A stretch of 7,292 nucleotides of DNA from an uncultured Clostridia bacterium (GCA_944391255.1 CALXSW010000260.1:1-7292); one strand, 5' to 3'; positions 1 to 6,735 are shown, numbered from the stretch's first letter. Numbers and translations are program-made. Notes: generated by a model not told the origin, from the letters alone.

Positions 1-1686
1 CATATAGATGAGCTTATCCGTGACGGCAAGCTTGACGGCATTTCCTCTACAAGAGATGAATCAGCTGAAGATATAAGATTTGTCATTGAGCTGAAGCGTG
101 ACGCGAACGCTAATGTTGTGCTTAATAATCTGTTTAAATATACTGATATGCAGATATCATTCGGTATCATATTTCTCGCTCTTGTGGATAAAGTGCCGAA
201 GATATTGAATCTCAGACAGGTCATAGATTATTATATCCTGCATCAGGAGGACGTTATAACACGCCGCACTAAGTTTGAGCTCAGAAAGGCGCAGGAGCGC
301 GCGCATCTTCTTGAGGGATACAAGATAGCTATTGACTATATCGACGAGGTAATAAACATCATACGTTCATCAAGCTCTATATCGGACGCTAAGGCAAACC
401 TGACAGAGCGCTATGCTCTTGATGATATACAGGCTACCGCGATAGTACAGATGCAGCTCGGTCGTCTGTCAGGTCTTGAAAGAGATAAGATAGAAGAGGA
501 GTACAGATCGGTACTTGAAAAGATAGGCGAATATGAAGCTATTCTTGCAGATCCGGCTAAGGTCAATGAGATAATCAAGGAAGACCTCATAAAGATGAAA
601 AATAAATTCGGTGACCCAAGGCGTACAGAGATATCAGCAGATTTCAGCGATTTTGATGACGAGGATCTCATTGAGGAAGAGGAATGTATCATAACTCTCA
701 CTCATAACGGTTACACTAAGCGTATGCCGATAAACACATACAAGTCGCAGCGCAGAGGCGGACGAGGTATAACAGGTGTAACAACGCGTGAAGAGGACTT
801 TGTTGAGCATATATACTCGACATCTACCCACGATTATGTTCTGTTCTTTACAACAAAGGGCATGGTATACAGGATCAAGGGTTATCAGATACCAGAGGGC
901 AGCAGAACCGCAAAGGGAACAGCGATAGTTAATATCATAGCTCTTGAGAGTGATGAAAAGATAACAGCTATGATACCTGTGCGCAGCTTTACAGAGGGCG
1001 GATATCTGACATTTGTCACGAAGAATGGACTTATAAAGAGAACTGATATTCTCGATTATGAGAGGATAAGACAGACAGGAAAGCGCGCGATAGAATTGAT
1101 GGACGGTGATGAGCTTGTAAGAGTAAATCTTACAGACGGTGATCAGGAAATGGTTATCGCTACAAGAAACGGTCTTGCTATAAGATTTAAGGAAAGCGAT
1201 GCGCGTCCTATGGGAAGAACGACGCGCGGCGTAAAGGCGATAGAGCTTAACGAGGGCGATTATGTTACGTCGGCAGTTGTGGCAGTGCCTGATCAGCAGC
1301 TTCTCGCGGTGACAGAGAACGGCTACGGCAAGAGAACTCCGCTTGAGGAATACAGACTGCAGTCGAGAGGCGGAAAGGGTATATTGACATATAAGCTGAC
1401 CGAAAAAACAGGCAAGCTCCTTGGTGTCGTTCCGGCTGACGAAAACGGAGATGTTATGCTTATTACGTCCGAGGGCGTTGTTATACGAATGCATGTCGAT
1501 GAAATAAGCACGTTCGGCAGACAGACTCAGGGCGTGCGTCTTATGAGATTGGCAGACAGTGTTCAGTGCGTAAGCTTTGCTGTTACGGAGCGTGACGAGG
1601 AAGAAACTGAGGAAGAAGGCGAGGATATGTCTGGCGACGGACTTGATACAGCGTCAGATGATGGTGAGCCGGAAATCGAATTTTGA
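1..1686 (+). CDS. gyrA: DNA gyrase subunit A, 3' part (5' end outside window)
   Basis: GyrA is the breakage-reunion subunit of the A2B2 gyrase that introduces negative supercoils into DNA in the cytoplasm. The frame is open from the first base and gives 561 residues. About 270-290 N-terminal residues, including the catalytic tyrosine, lie off the left edge, judged from the usual length of about 830-870. The first ~220 residues match the tower, coiled coil and C-gate: an ELKRDANANVVLNN segment near the start, then RAHLLEGYKIAIDYID. From about base 680 to 1555 there are six beta-pinwheel blades, each with a T-x-x-G-x-x-x-R-like core. Blade 1 carries the GyrA box QRRGGRG at 748-768, which marks gyrase and distinguishes it from the topoisomerase IV subunit ParC. 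The protein ends in an acidic tail (1591-1683). The next gene begins 40 bases on with no terminator between. No damage is visible. Confidence 0.97.
   Translation, partial: HIDELIRDGKLDGISSTRDESAEDIRFVIELKRDANANVVLNNLFKYTDMQISFGIIFLALVDKVPKILNLRQVIDYYILHQEDVITRRTKFELRKAQERAHLLEGYKIAIDYIDEVINIIRSSSSISDAKANLTERYALDDIQATAIVQMQLGRLSGLERDKIEEEYRSVLEKIGEYEAILADPAKVNEIIKEDLIKMKNKFGDPRRTEISADFSDFDDEDLIEEEECIITLTHNGYTKRMPINTYKSQRRGGRGITGVTTREEDFVEHIYSTSTHDYVLFFTTKGMVYRIKGYQIPEGSRTAKGTAIVNIIALESDEKITAMIPVRSFTEGGYLTFVTKNGLIKRTDILDYERIRQTGKRAIELMDGDELVRVNLTDGDQEMVIATRNGLAIRFKESDARPMGRTTRGVKAIELNEGDYVTSAVVAVPDQQLLAVTENGYGKRTPLEEYRLQSRGGKGILTYKLTEKTGKLLGVVPADENGDVMLITSEGVVIRMHVDEISTFGRQTQGVRLMRLADSVQCVSFAVTERDEEETEEEGEDMSGDGLDTASDDGEPEIEF
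748..768 (+). other. gyrA: GyrA box motif (QRRGGRG) in gyrA
   Basis: The seven residues Q-R-R-G-G-R-G lie at the end of the first pinwheel blade. In gyrase this motif is known to be needed for wrapping DNA around the C-terminal domain and so for negative supercoiling. Its presence supports gyrA over parC for this gene. A degenerate copy, Q-S-R-G-G-K-G, occurs in the fifth blade at 1360-1380. Confidence 0.9.
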
Positions 1687-1726
1687 TTGTATCTGTCTTA
1701 ATAAATGATCACAGAAAGGGTATAAA

Positions 1727-2443
1727 ATGAAAAAGCTAATATCTGTTATTTCAGCGGCGGTATTCGTTCTTGCGATTGCAGCAGGCTGCGGCAATTCGGA
1801 TAGTGATCTCGAGCTGGAAACGGAAAAACCGATAACAAACGTAAAGACCGACAAAAAAGATGACGACAGCGATAAGAATGGTGATGTGAACGACCTTGGC
1901 GACCTCACCGATGAAACGATAGATGCTGTTATAACGCTCACAAACGGCGAGGAGATAGAGCTTGAGCTGTATCCTGATGTCGCGCCTAAGACTGTGGCGA
2001 ACTTTATAAAGAACGTCCAGGAGGGATTTTATTCGGGAACGATATTCCACCGTGCTATAGAGGGATTTGTTATCCAGGGCGGAGGATATGACACTAATTA
2101 TGAGCTTAAGAGCGTTTCTGAAACTGTAGAGGGCGAATTTGAGTCAAACGGGATAGAAAATGATCTCTCGCATGTAAGAGGTGTTGTTTCGATGGCGCGC
2201 ACAAACGAGCCTAACAGCGCTACAACGCAGTTCTTTATAGTCCAGGAGGACAGCACATATCTTGACGGAGAATATGCCGCATTCGGAAAGGTTACGAGCG
2301 GAATGGACGTTGTAGATGAGATAGCGGAGTCGCCTAAGATGGAAGATCCGCCGTCGGGAATGTTTGAGAGTCTGCCGGAGGAACAGTTTGTTATAGATTC
2401 TATAACGATCCTTTCAGATGTCGAAGAAAAGGATATGGAATAA
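1727..2443 (+). CDS. Cyclophilin-type peptidyl-prolyl cis-trans isomerase, predicted lipoprotein
   Basis: The 238-residue product should catalyse cis-trans isomerisation of X-Pro bonds in proteins outside the cytoplasmic membrane. Residues 1-21 are a lipoprotein signal: MKK, a hydrophobic stretch, then a lipobox A-A-G-C with the acylated cysteine at 21. Residues 22-64 are a charged, Asp/Lys-rich linker. A cyclophilin domain follows from about residue 65. It shows F107-H-R109, F114 and Q117 in the FHR...GF.IQGG signature, then NSATTQFF (163-170) and LDGEYAAFGKV (179-189). The human cyclophilin A ligand-pocket residues Trp121 and His126 appear as Tyr178 and Tyr183. The start is set by AGAAAGGG at 1713-1720, six bases before ATG. 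It lies 40 bases after gyrA and 37 bases before a second cyclophilin, so co-transcription is likely. Family and lipid anchor are clear; substrates are unknown. Confidence 0.93.
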   Translation: MKKLISVISAAVFVLAIAAGCGNSDSDLELETEKPITNVKTDKKDDDSDKNGDVNDLGDLTDETIDAVITLTNGEEIELELYPDVAPKTVANFIKNVQEGFYSGTIFHRAIEGFVIQGGGYDTNYELKSVSETVEGEFESNGIENDLSHVRGVVSMARTNEPNSATTQFFIVQEDSTYLDGEYAAFGKVTSGMDVVDEIAESPKMEDPPSGMFESLPEEQFVIDSITILSDVEEKDME

Positions 2444-2480
2444 AAATTATTGTAAATGATTTTGAAGGGAGTACAGATCG

Positions 2481-2954
2481 ATGAATATAGAGATAGTAAT
2501 GGAAAATGGCGGAGTTATAAAGGCAGAGCTTTATCCGGAGGTAGCTCCGATAACTGTTGAGAATTTCAAAAAGCTCATTGAGCAGGATTTCTTTGCCGGA
2601 CTCGTATTTCACAGAGTTATAAAGGGATTTATGATACAGGGCGGCGGCTTTGACGCTGTCGGCGGTCATAAGGAAGCAGAATCAATAAAGGGCGAATTTT
2701 CAGGAAATGGCGTGAAGAATGATCTTAAACACACAAGAGGTGTTCTCTCAATGGCGAGAACGATGTTCCCGAACAGCGCGTCAAGCCAGTTCTTTATCAT
2801 GCATCAGGATGCGCCGCATCTTGACGGGCAGTATGCCGCGTTCGGAAAGGTCACAGAGGGAATGGATATCGTAGATGAGATCGCTGAATGCCAGACAGAT
2901 TTCAGCGATAAGCCGATAGTTCCGCAGGTTATAAAGACTATAAGATTAGTATAA
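2481..2954 (+). CDS. ppiB: Cyclophilin-type peptidyl-prolyl cis-trans isomerase, cytoplasmic (PpiB-like)
   Basis: This 157-residue single-domain cyclophilin has no signal peptide and should act as a cytoplasmic proline isomerase and folding helper. The catalytic signature is intact: F43-H-R45, F50, Q53 and Q103-F-F105. The LDGQYAAFGKV loop (114-124) is also present. The position of human Trp121 is His113 and that of His126 is Tyr118; a non-Trp residue there is common in bacterial cyclophilins and is associated with weaker cyclosporin binding. The sequence aligns along its whole length with the lipoprotein cyclophilin just upstream, for example the shared VAP.TV.NF, GF.IQGGG, NDL.H.RGV.SMART and YAAFGKV segments. 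The two therefore look like paralogs from a duplication. The ribosome site GAAGGGAG (2464-2471) lies nine bases before ATG. A strong hairpin follows the stop codon. Confidence 0.94.
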   Translation: MNIEIVMENGGVIKAELYPEVAPITVENFKKLIEQDFFAGLVFHRVIKGFMIQGGGFDAVGGHKEAESIKGEFSGNGVKNDLKHTRGVLSMARTMFPNSASSQFFIMHQDAPHLDGQYAAFGKVTEGMDIVDEIAECQTDFSDKPIVPQVIKTIRLV

Positions 2955-2956
2955 TT

Positions 2957-2995
2957 AAAAAGCGTGCCGCTGAATGATAAAGCGGCGCGCTTTTT
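2957..2995. terminator. Probable bidirectional intrinsic terminator between ppiB and aroA
   Basis: Two 15-base arms (2957-2971 and 2981-2995) pair completely apart from one T-G wobble, around a 9-base loop. The stem has a GC-rich core flanked by five A's on the left and five T's on the right, so a U-run follows the hairpin on either strand. It sits in the 51-base gap between the converging ends of the cyclophilin gene and aroA, three bases after the ppiB stop, and fits termination of both transcripts. The stem is symmetrical enough that both directions are plausible; efficiency cannot be judged from sequence. Confidence 0.9.
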
Positions 2996-3005
2996 AGGTT
3001 TTATA

Positions 3006-4271
3006 TTATTTTTCCAATCCGTAGAAATGCTCAAAGAACGTTGGGTAACTAACATCTACACAGTTGCTGTCGTCAAGCGTTGAATCGCCGTCGGCAAGCT
3101 GAGCGAGAATAGCAAGGCTCATCGCCATGCGGTGATCGCCGTCCGTCTTAAAATCAGCGCCGTGTATCGGTTTACCGCCGTTTATGATCATGCCATCGTC
3201 GGTTTCCGTTATATCTATACCGCATTTTTTAAACTCATCAACAACGGCGCGTATTCTGTTTGTTTCCTTCACTTTGAGCTCTTCAGCGTCCTTTATTACA
3301 GTTTTGCCCTCCGCAAAGACTGACGCGACCGCTATGACAGGGAGCTCATCTATGAGCCTTGGTATTACGCTTCCGCCTATCGTTGTGCCCTTGAGCTTTG
3401 ACGAGCGTATGATTATATCAGCTACAGGCTCTCCGGCTGCGGAGCGTTTGTTCACAAGCTCCATATCAGCCCCCATGTCCTCAAACACATCTATTATACC
3501 TGTTCGCGTCGGATTGATCCCGACATTTTTTATTGTTATTTCAGAGTCGGGCATAACAGCGCCAAGCACCATAAAGAATGCGGCTGATGATATATCGCCC
3601 GGCACAACAATGTCCTGCGGCGCGAGCTTTTCAGTTTTTCCGACTTTTATTGTAAGACCGTCGACCTCTATGTCAGCGCCCATTGCGGACAGCATTACCT
3701 CCGTGTGATCGCGTGATTTTTCAATTTCATGTATTATAGTGTCGCCCTCAGCGTAAAGCGCGGCGAGGATCAGTGCTGTTTTTACCTGAGCTGATGCGAC
3801 AGTCATGTTGTATTCTATGCCTTTGAGCGATTTTCCGTGTATATGTAAAGGACAGTATTCATTTTCTATATCAGCGCCCATAAGCGAAAGCGGTTTTGTA
3901 ACACGTCCCATAGGCCGTTTGCATATAGACGCGTCGCCGGTTATAGACGTGTCAAACGGCTGACCGCTCAATATTCCGCAGAGCAGTCTTGTCGTTGTTC
4001 CGCTGTTGCCGGTATAAAGCGTTTCGGACGGCTTTTTAAGGCCGTGCAGACCTTTGCCGTGAACAGTTACATTATTTCCGTCAACTTCTATATCTATGCC
4101 CATTTTTCGAAAGCAGTCTATTGTGGAAAGGCAGTCTGCACCCTTTAAAAATCCTGAAATATGCGTTGTGCCGTCAGCTAAAGCGCCGAGCATGACAGCG
4201 CGGTGCGATATCGACTTGTCGCCCGGAACAGTTATTTCGCCTTTTACGGACCTCATTTTATTTATCTTCAT
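3006..4271 (-). CDS. aroA: 3-phosphoshikimate 1-carboxyvinyltransferase (EPSP synthase)
   Basis: AroA transfers the enolpyruvyl group of phosphoenolpyruvate to shikimate 3-phosphate, the sixth step of the shikimate pathway to chorismate and aromatic amino acids. The 421-residue protein is full length for the family (about 425). Visible motifs in order are VPGDKSISHR (15-24), GNSGTTTR (88-95), KRPMGR (118-123), SAQVK (160-164), RDHTE (187-191), NPTR (253-256), D308-E309 in the LIDELP catalytic segment, KVKETNR (333-339) and GDHRMAM (378-384). GDKS, SAQVK, RDHTE and NPTR are the four signatures used to define class II (Gram-positive type, often glyphosate-tolerant) enzymes. KETNR has Asn where many family members have Asp. 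The start fits GAGGTA (4279-4284 on the minus strand) seven bases upstream. It is a lone gene here, with no other shikimate gene beside it, transcribed towards ppiB and divergently from the flippase gene. Confidence 0.97.
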   Translation of the reverse strand: MKINKMRSVKGEITVPGDKSISHRAVMLGALADGTTHISGFLKGADCLSTIDCFRKMGIDIEVDGNNVTVHGKGLHGLKKPSETLYTGNSGTTTRLLCGILSGQPFDTSITGDASICKRPMGRVTKPLSLMGADIENEYCPLHIHGKSLKGIEYNMTVASAQVKTALILAALYAEGDTIIHEIEKSRDHTEVMLSAMGADIEVDGLTIKVGKTEKLAPQDIVVPGDISSAAFFMVLGAVMPDSEITIKNVGINPTRTGIIDVFEDMGADMELVNKRSAAGEPVADIIIRSSKLKGTTIGGSVIPRLIDELPVIAVASVFAEGKTVIKDAEELKVKETNRIRAVVDEFKKCGIDITETDDGMIINGGKPIHGADFKTDGDHRMAMSLAILAQLADGDSTLDDSNCVDVSYPTFFEHFYGLEK

Positions 4272-4308
4272 GAAAAATTACCTCATTTCATCAAATACGT
4301 ATAAATCA

Positions 4309-4337
4309 ATTATATCATAAATAGATTAATAATACAA
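4309..4337 (-). promoter_or_regulatory. aroA: Sigma-A type promoter for aroA, extended -10
   Basis: Read on the minus strand, a -35 element TTGTAT (4332-4337) is followed after 17 bases by a perfect -10 TATAAT (4309-4314). The TGA just before the -10 makes it an extended -10 promoter. Transcription would start near 4302, giving a leader of about 30 bases ending in the GAGGTA ribosome site. Confidence 0.75.
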
Positions 4338-4357
4338 GATAAAGTGTGGTGATTTTT

Positions 4358-5674
4358 ATGAAGAACTCTTTCTTATCAGGCGCTGTGATACTTATGGCGG
4401 CAAACGCTGTTTCAAAAATTCTCGGCGCCGTTTTCAAGATCCCTTTGACGTATATAATCCATGAGGAGGGAATGGCTGTATATAATACGGCATTCAGCGT
4501 TTACGCTATGTTTCTGACATTTATAATATCGGGAATGCCGTTTGCAGTGCAGAAGCGTGTTGCGGAATGTGATGCTGAGGGGAACACGGCAGGGATAAGG
4601 GCAAATGTGCGTTCAGCGTCAATTTTTATGATCATGACGGGCGCGGTATGCTCAGTAGTTATGTATATAGGCGCTGATTTTTTAGCCGCCGCGATGAAAG
4701 AGGAAAGAGCGGTATGGGCGATACGCGCTATAGCTCCGTCAGTGTTTTTTGTCGGATGCGGAGCGGCTGTTAAAAGCGGTTTTCAGGGTGTCGGGAAAAT
4801 GATGCCTACAGCTGTTTCACAGGTCATAGAGGCGGCGGCAAAGCTCGTTATAGGATACTACCTTGCGGTGTCATTTATAGGTCTGGGAAGTTCAAAAGCG
4901 GCAGCCGGAGCTGTTGGAGGCGTGACGATAGGCGAGCTCATAGCTACAGCTATTCTTGTCATATGGTATATGATCTCGTTCAGATCTTGTGCGCGGTCTA
5001 ACATAAGCAGGGGGATCTTAAAAAAGCTTCTTGAGATAGCCGTGCCAATGCTTTGTATGTCGCTTATAACATCGGCTATATCGATGTGTGACACATCAGT
5101 TTTAAGAGCGTGCCTTTTAAGGGCAGGTATGACGGCAGACGAGGCGCGTTTTACATACGGGGCGTATACAGGGTATGCGATGACAGTTTTGAATCTTCCG
5201 TCAGGCTTTCTCGCTACTATAGGGGTGAGCGTGATACCGGTGATATCGGGAGCGAATGCTGTCGGGAATATGCGGCGCGTTAGAGCGGCGGCAAAAAAGG
5301 GGCTTACTCTGGCCGCGATAGGAGCTTTTGTGATGTGCGTCGGACTTAGCATATGGAGCGAGGATATTCTGCGGCTGCTGTTTCACAATACATATTCGTC
5401 AATGATGCTGCGCTGCGCTGTTCCGTCTGTCTTTTTTATCTGTATAATGCAGTTTTCAGGCGCTGTGCTGCAATCAATGGATCATCTGGGCAGATCGTTC
5501 ATATCTGTCGTGACAGCCGTTTCAGTAAAGCTGATAATGACGTTGCTTCTCGCGAGCCGACCGGAATTTAATATATACGGCTCAATAATAGGAACAGATC
5601 TCGGGTTCTTTATAGGCGCTGTGCTGAATATGTGCTTTATGGTATCGGCAATAAACAAAGAAAAAAGAGAATGA
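4358..5674 (+). CDS. Oligosaccharide flippase family protein (MOP superfamily, YabM/SpoVB-like)
   Basis: This 438-residue integral membrane protein resembles the polysaccharide-exporter branch of the MOP flippases, which move lipid-linked sugar or peptidoglycan precursors across the membrane. I recognise the SpoVB/YabM-type N terminus: SGAVILMAANAVSKILGAVFKIPL, then HEEGMAVYN..., then SGMPFAVQKRVAE. I count about 12 hydrophobic segments, from residues 5-26 to the C terminus. SpoVB and MurJ have about 14 helices and over 500 residues, so this is a short form. A GTG four codons upstream (4346) is possible, but ATG at 4358 is preferred because GGTGA (4348-4352) then works as the ribosome site. 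Its position just before mazG and the S4-domain gene parallels B. subtilis yabM-yabN-yabO, which favours a YabM relation. The transported lipid is unknown, and I found no convincing promoter in front of it. Confidence 0.85.
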   Translation: MKNSFLSGAVILMAANAVSKILGAVFKIPLTYIIHEEGMAVYNTAFSVYAMFLTFIISGMPFAVQKRVAECDAEGNTAGIRANVRSASIFMIMTGAVCSVVMYIGADFLAAAMKEERAVWAIRAIAPSVFFVGCGAAVKSGFQGVGKMMPTAVSQVIEAAAKLVIGYYLAVSFIGLGSSKAAAGAVGGVTIGELIATAILVIWYMISFRSCARSNISRGILKKLLEIAVPMLCMSLITSAISMCDTSVLRACLLRAGMTADEARFTYGAYTGYAMTVLNLPSGFLATIGVSVIPVISGANAVGNMRRVRAAAKKGLTLAAIGAFVMCVGLSIWSEDILRLLFHNTYSSMMLRCAVPSVFFICIMQFSGAVLQSMDHLGRSFISVVTAVSVKLIMTLLLASRPEFNIYGSIIGTDLGFFIGAVLNMCFMVSAINKEKRE

Positions 5675-5689
5675 GTTTTATTAAACTAT

Positions 5690-5717
5690 TTGACTTTTTT
5701 ATGTTATGTGGTATAAT
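5690..5717 (+). promoter_or_regulatory. mazG: Sigma-A type promoter for mazG, extended -10
   Basis: TTGACT (5690-5695) and a perfect TATAAT (5712-5717) are 16 bases apart, with a TGG extended -10 immediately before TATAAT. The -35 begins only 15 bases after the flippase stop codon, so mazG has its own promoter and need not rely on read-through. Transcription would start around 5724, leaving a leader of about 80 bases. Confidence 0.82.
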
Positions 5718-5744
5718 AATTACAATTGAAAATACTGAGGAAAT

Positions 5745-5772
5745 GCCGAGATCGTATAAAAGCGGTCTCGGC
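5745..5772 (+). promoter_or_regulatory. Hairpin in the mazG 5' leader
   Basis: Ten-base arms GCCGAGATCG (5745-5754) and CGGTCTCGGC (5763-5772) pair with one T-G wobble around an 8-base loop. The hairpin lies about 20-50 bases into the predicted mazG transcript and ends 14 bases before the ribosome site. The bases after it are A-rich, not T-rich, so it does not look like a standard terminator. It may protect or regulate the transcript; that role is inference. Confidence 0.55.
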
Positions 5773-5804
5773 GCAGATAAAAAAACGAAAGGGAATGTAT
5801 AAAA

Positions 5805-6584
5805 ATGGAGCTTAAGGACAAATATACTATTGAAGATCTGCTTGCGATAATAAGACGTCTGCGCGAGCCTGACGGCTGCCCGTGGGATAAAGTTCAAACG
5901 CATCAATCCATAAAGAAAAGCCTTATAGAGGAAACGTACGAGGCGATAGACGCGCTTGACTTCGGCACTGATCACGATTTTGCGAATGAGCTTGGCGATG
6001 TTCTGCTGCAGGTCGCTTTTCATGCCGTATTGGCAGATGAGAGGAATGCGTTTGATTTTGACGATATCTTAAAAGAGGTGTGTGACAAGCTCATAACGCG
6101 CCACACTCATGTGTTCGGAACTGACCATGCCGGAACTGTTGAGGAATCACTGCTCAACTGGGAGAAGCAGAAGAAAAAGGAGAAAAAGATAAACACATAT
6201 ACAGAGGTGTTAAGAGATGTTCCGTCATATCTGCCGGCTCTTATGCGCGCTGAGAAGATACAGAAAAAGGCGCGTGGATTTGGATTTGACTGGGATGATA
6301 TCAATGATGTTTACGCTAAGGTGAACGAGGAGATAGACGAGGTCAAGGACGCTGTGAAAGAGGGCGATGAGGCGCATATCAGAGAAGAATACGGCGATCT
6401 GCTGTTCGCCGTGGTAAACCTCGGCAGATTCCTTGGAACAGATCCTGAAACGGCGCTTGCGAACGCGTCAAATAAATTTGTGAACAGATTTGACAAGATG
6501 GAGCAGGCGGCAATAGAAAAAAAGCAAGATCTGTCTTCTATGACGCTTGAAGAGATGGATAAGCTGTGGGAATCAGTCAAGTAA
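5805..6584 (+). CDS. mazG: Nucleoside triphosphate pyrophosphohydrolase MazG
   Basis: MazG hydrolyses nucleoside triphosphates to monophosphate and pyrophosphate in the cytoplasm. It is thought to clean abnormal nucleotides from the pool and, in some bacteria, to affect (p)ppGpp levels. The 259 residues match full-length two-domain MazG (E. coli about 263). The N-terminal domain has the G24-C-P-W-D28 motif and the metal-binding EExxE (42-46) plus ExxD (62-65). The C-terminal domain repeats this with EExxE (175-179) and ExxD (195-198), followed by the NKFVNRF segment typical of the family. Both metal sites look intact. The ribosome site GAAAGGGA (5787-5794) is ten bases before ATG. In B. subtilis the MazG domain is at the end of YabN, fused to a methylase-like domain; here there is no such fusion. 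It is preceded by its own promoter and followed by the promoter of hup. Confidence 0.97.
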   Translation: MELKDKYTIEDLLAIIRRLREPDGCPWDKVQTHQSIKKSLIEETYEAIDALDFGTDHDFANELGDVLLQVAFHAVLADERNAFDFDDILKEVCDKLITRHTHVFGTDHAGTVEESLLNWEKQKKKEKKINTYTEVLRDVPSYLPALMRAEKIQKKARGFGFDWDDINDVYAKVNEEIDEVKDAVKEGDEAHIREEYGDLLFAVVNLGRFLGTDPETALANASNKFVNRFDKMEQAAIEKKQDLSSMTLEEMDKLWESVK

Positions 6585-6654
6585 AGATTTTTTAATATTT
6601 TGATCTGTTACATGGGAAAAAACAAATAAAATTGAAAAATATTGATATAAACAC

Positions 6655-6683
6655 TTGACAATTATTGTTTTTTGTACTAAAAT
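6655..6683 (+). promoter_or_regulatory. hup: Strong sigma-A type promoter for hup
   Basis: A perfect -35 TTGACA (6655-6660) and -10 TAAAAT (6678-6683) stand 17 bases apart in an AT-rich region. Transcription should start near 6690, about 60 bases before the HU start codon. The match to consensus fits the high expression expected of HU. Confidence 0.85.
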
Positions 6684-6693
6684 AGAAAATGGC

Positions 6694-6717
6694 TTTTAAC
6701 GGTTCAACCGTCTAAAA
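6694..6717 (+). promoter_or_regulatory. Palindrome at the start of the hup leader
   Basis: ACGGTT-C-AACCGT (6699-6711) is a perfect odd-centred inverted repeat, extended by TTTTA on the left and TAAAA on the right with one extra C. It starts within a few bases of the predicted transcription start. A one-base centre is too tight for a good RNA hairpin at full pairing, so a protein-binding operator is as likely as an RNA structure. No binding protein is identified. Confidence 0.45.
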
Positions 6718-6735
6718 TTAAGATTTGTTATCATT

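Noticed and set aside
634..1494. Long open frame on the minus strand inside gyrA (286 codons)
   Set aside because: It is antisense to a clearly conserved GyrA pinwheel domain, shows no recognisable family and has no ribosome site; it is a by-product of the codon composition.
498..2480. Exact 13-base repeat GGAGTACAGATCG at 498-510 and 2468-2480
   Set aside because: A pair of this length is close to chance expectation in 7.3 kb; one copy is inside gyrA coding sequence and the other overlaps a ribosome site.
3184..3708. Plus-strand open frame inside aroA (174 codons)
   Set aside because: Low-complexity Ser/Ile/Pro-rich translation, antisense to conserved EPSP synthase motifs.
4286..4345. Promoter for the flippase gene on the plus strand in the aroA intergenic region
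   Set aside because: Several AT-rich -10-like sequences exist but none has a -35 at proper spacing, so I do not annotate one.
4858..5352. Minus-strand open frame within the flippase gene (164 codons)
   Set aside because: It overlaps a well-supported membrane protein in full and has no domain or start signals of its own.
5675..5713. In-frame hydrophobic continuation after the flippase stop codon, as a hint of a recent nonsense mutation
   Set aside because: Only about a dozen codons before the next stop, and the stretch is the mazG promoter; AT-rich DNA gives such residues by chance.
6594..6643. Inverted repeat AATATTTT / AAAATATT after mazG as a terminator
   Set aside because: Only eight A/T pairs with a loop of more than 30 bases; too weak to support a terminator.
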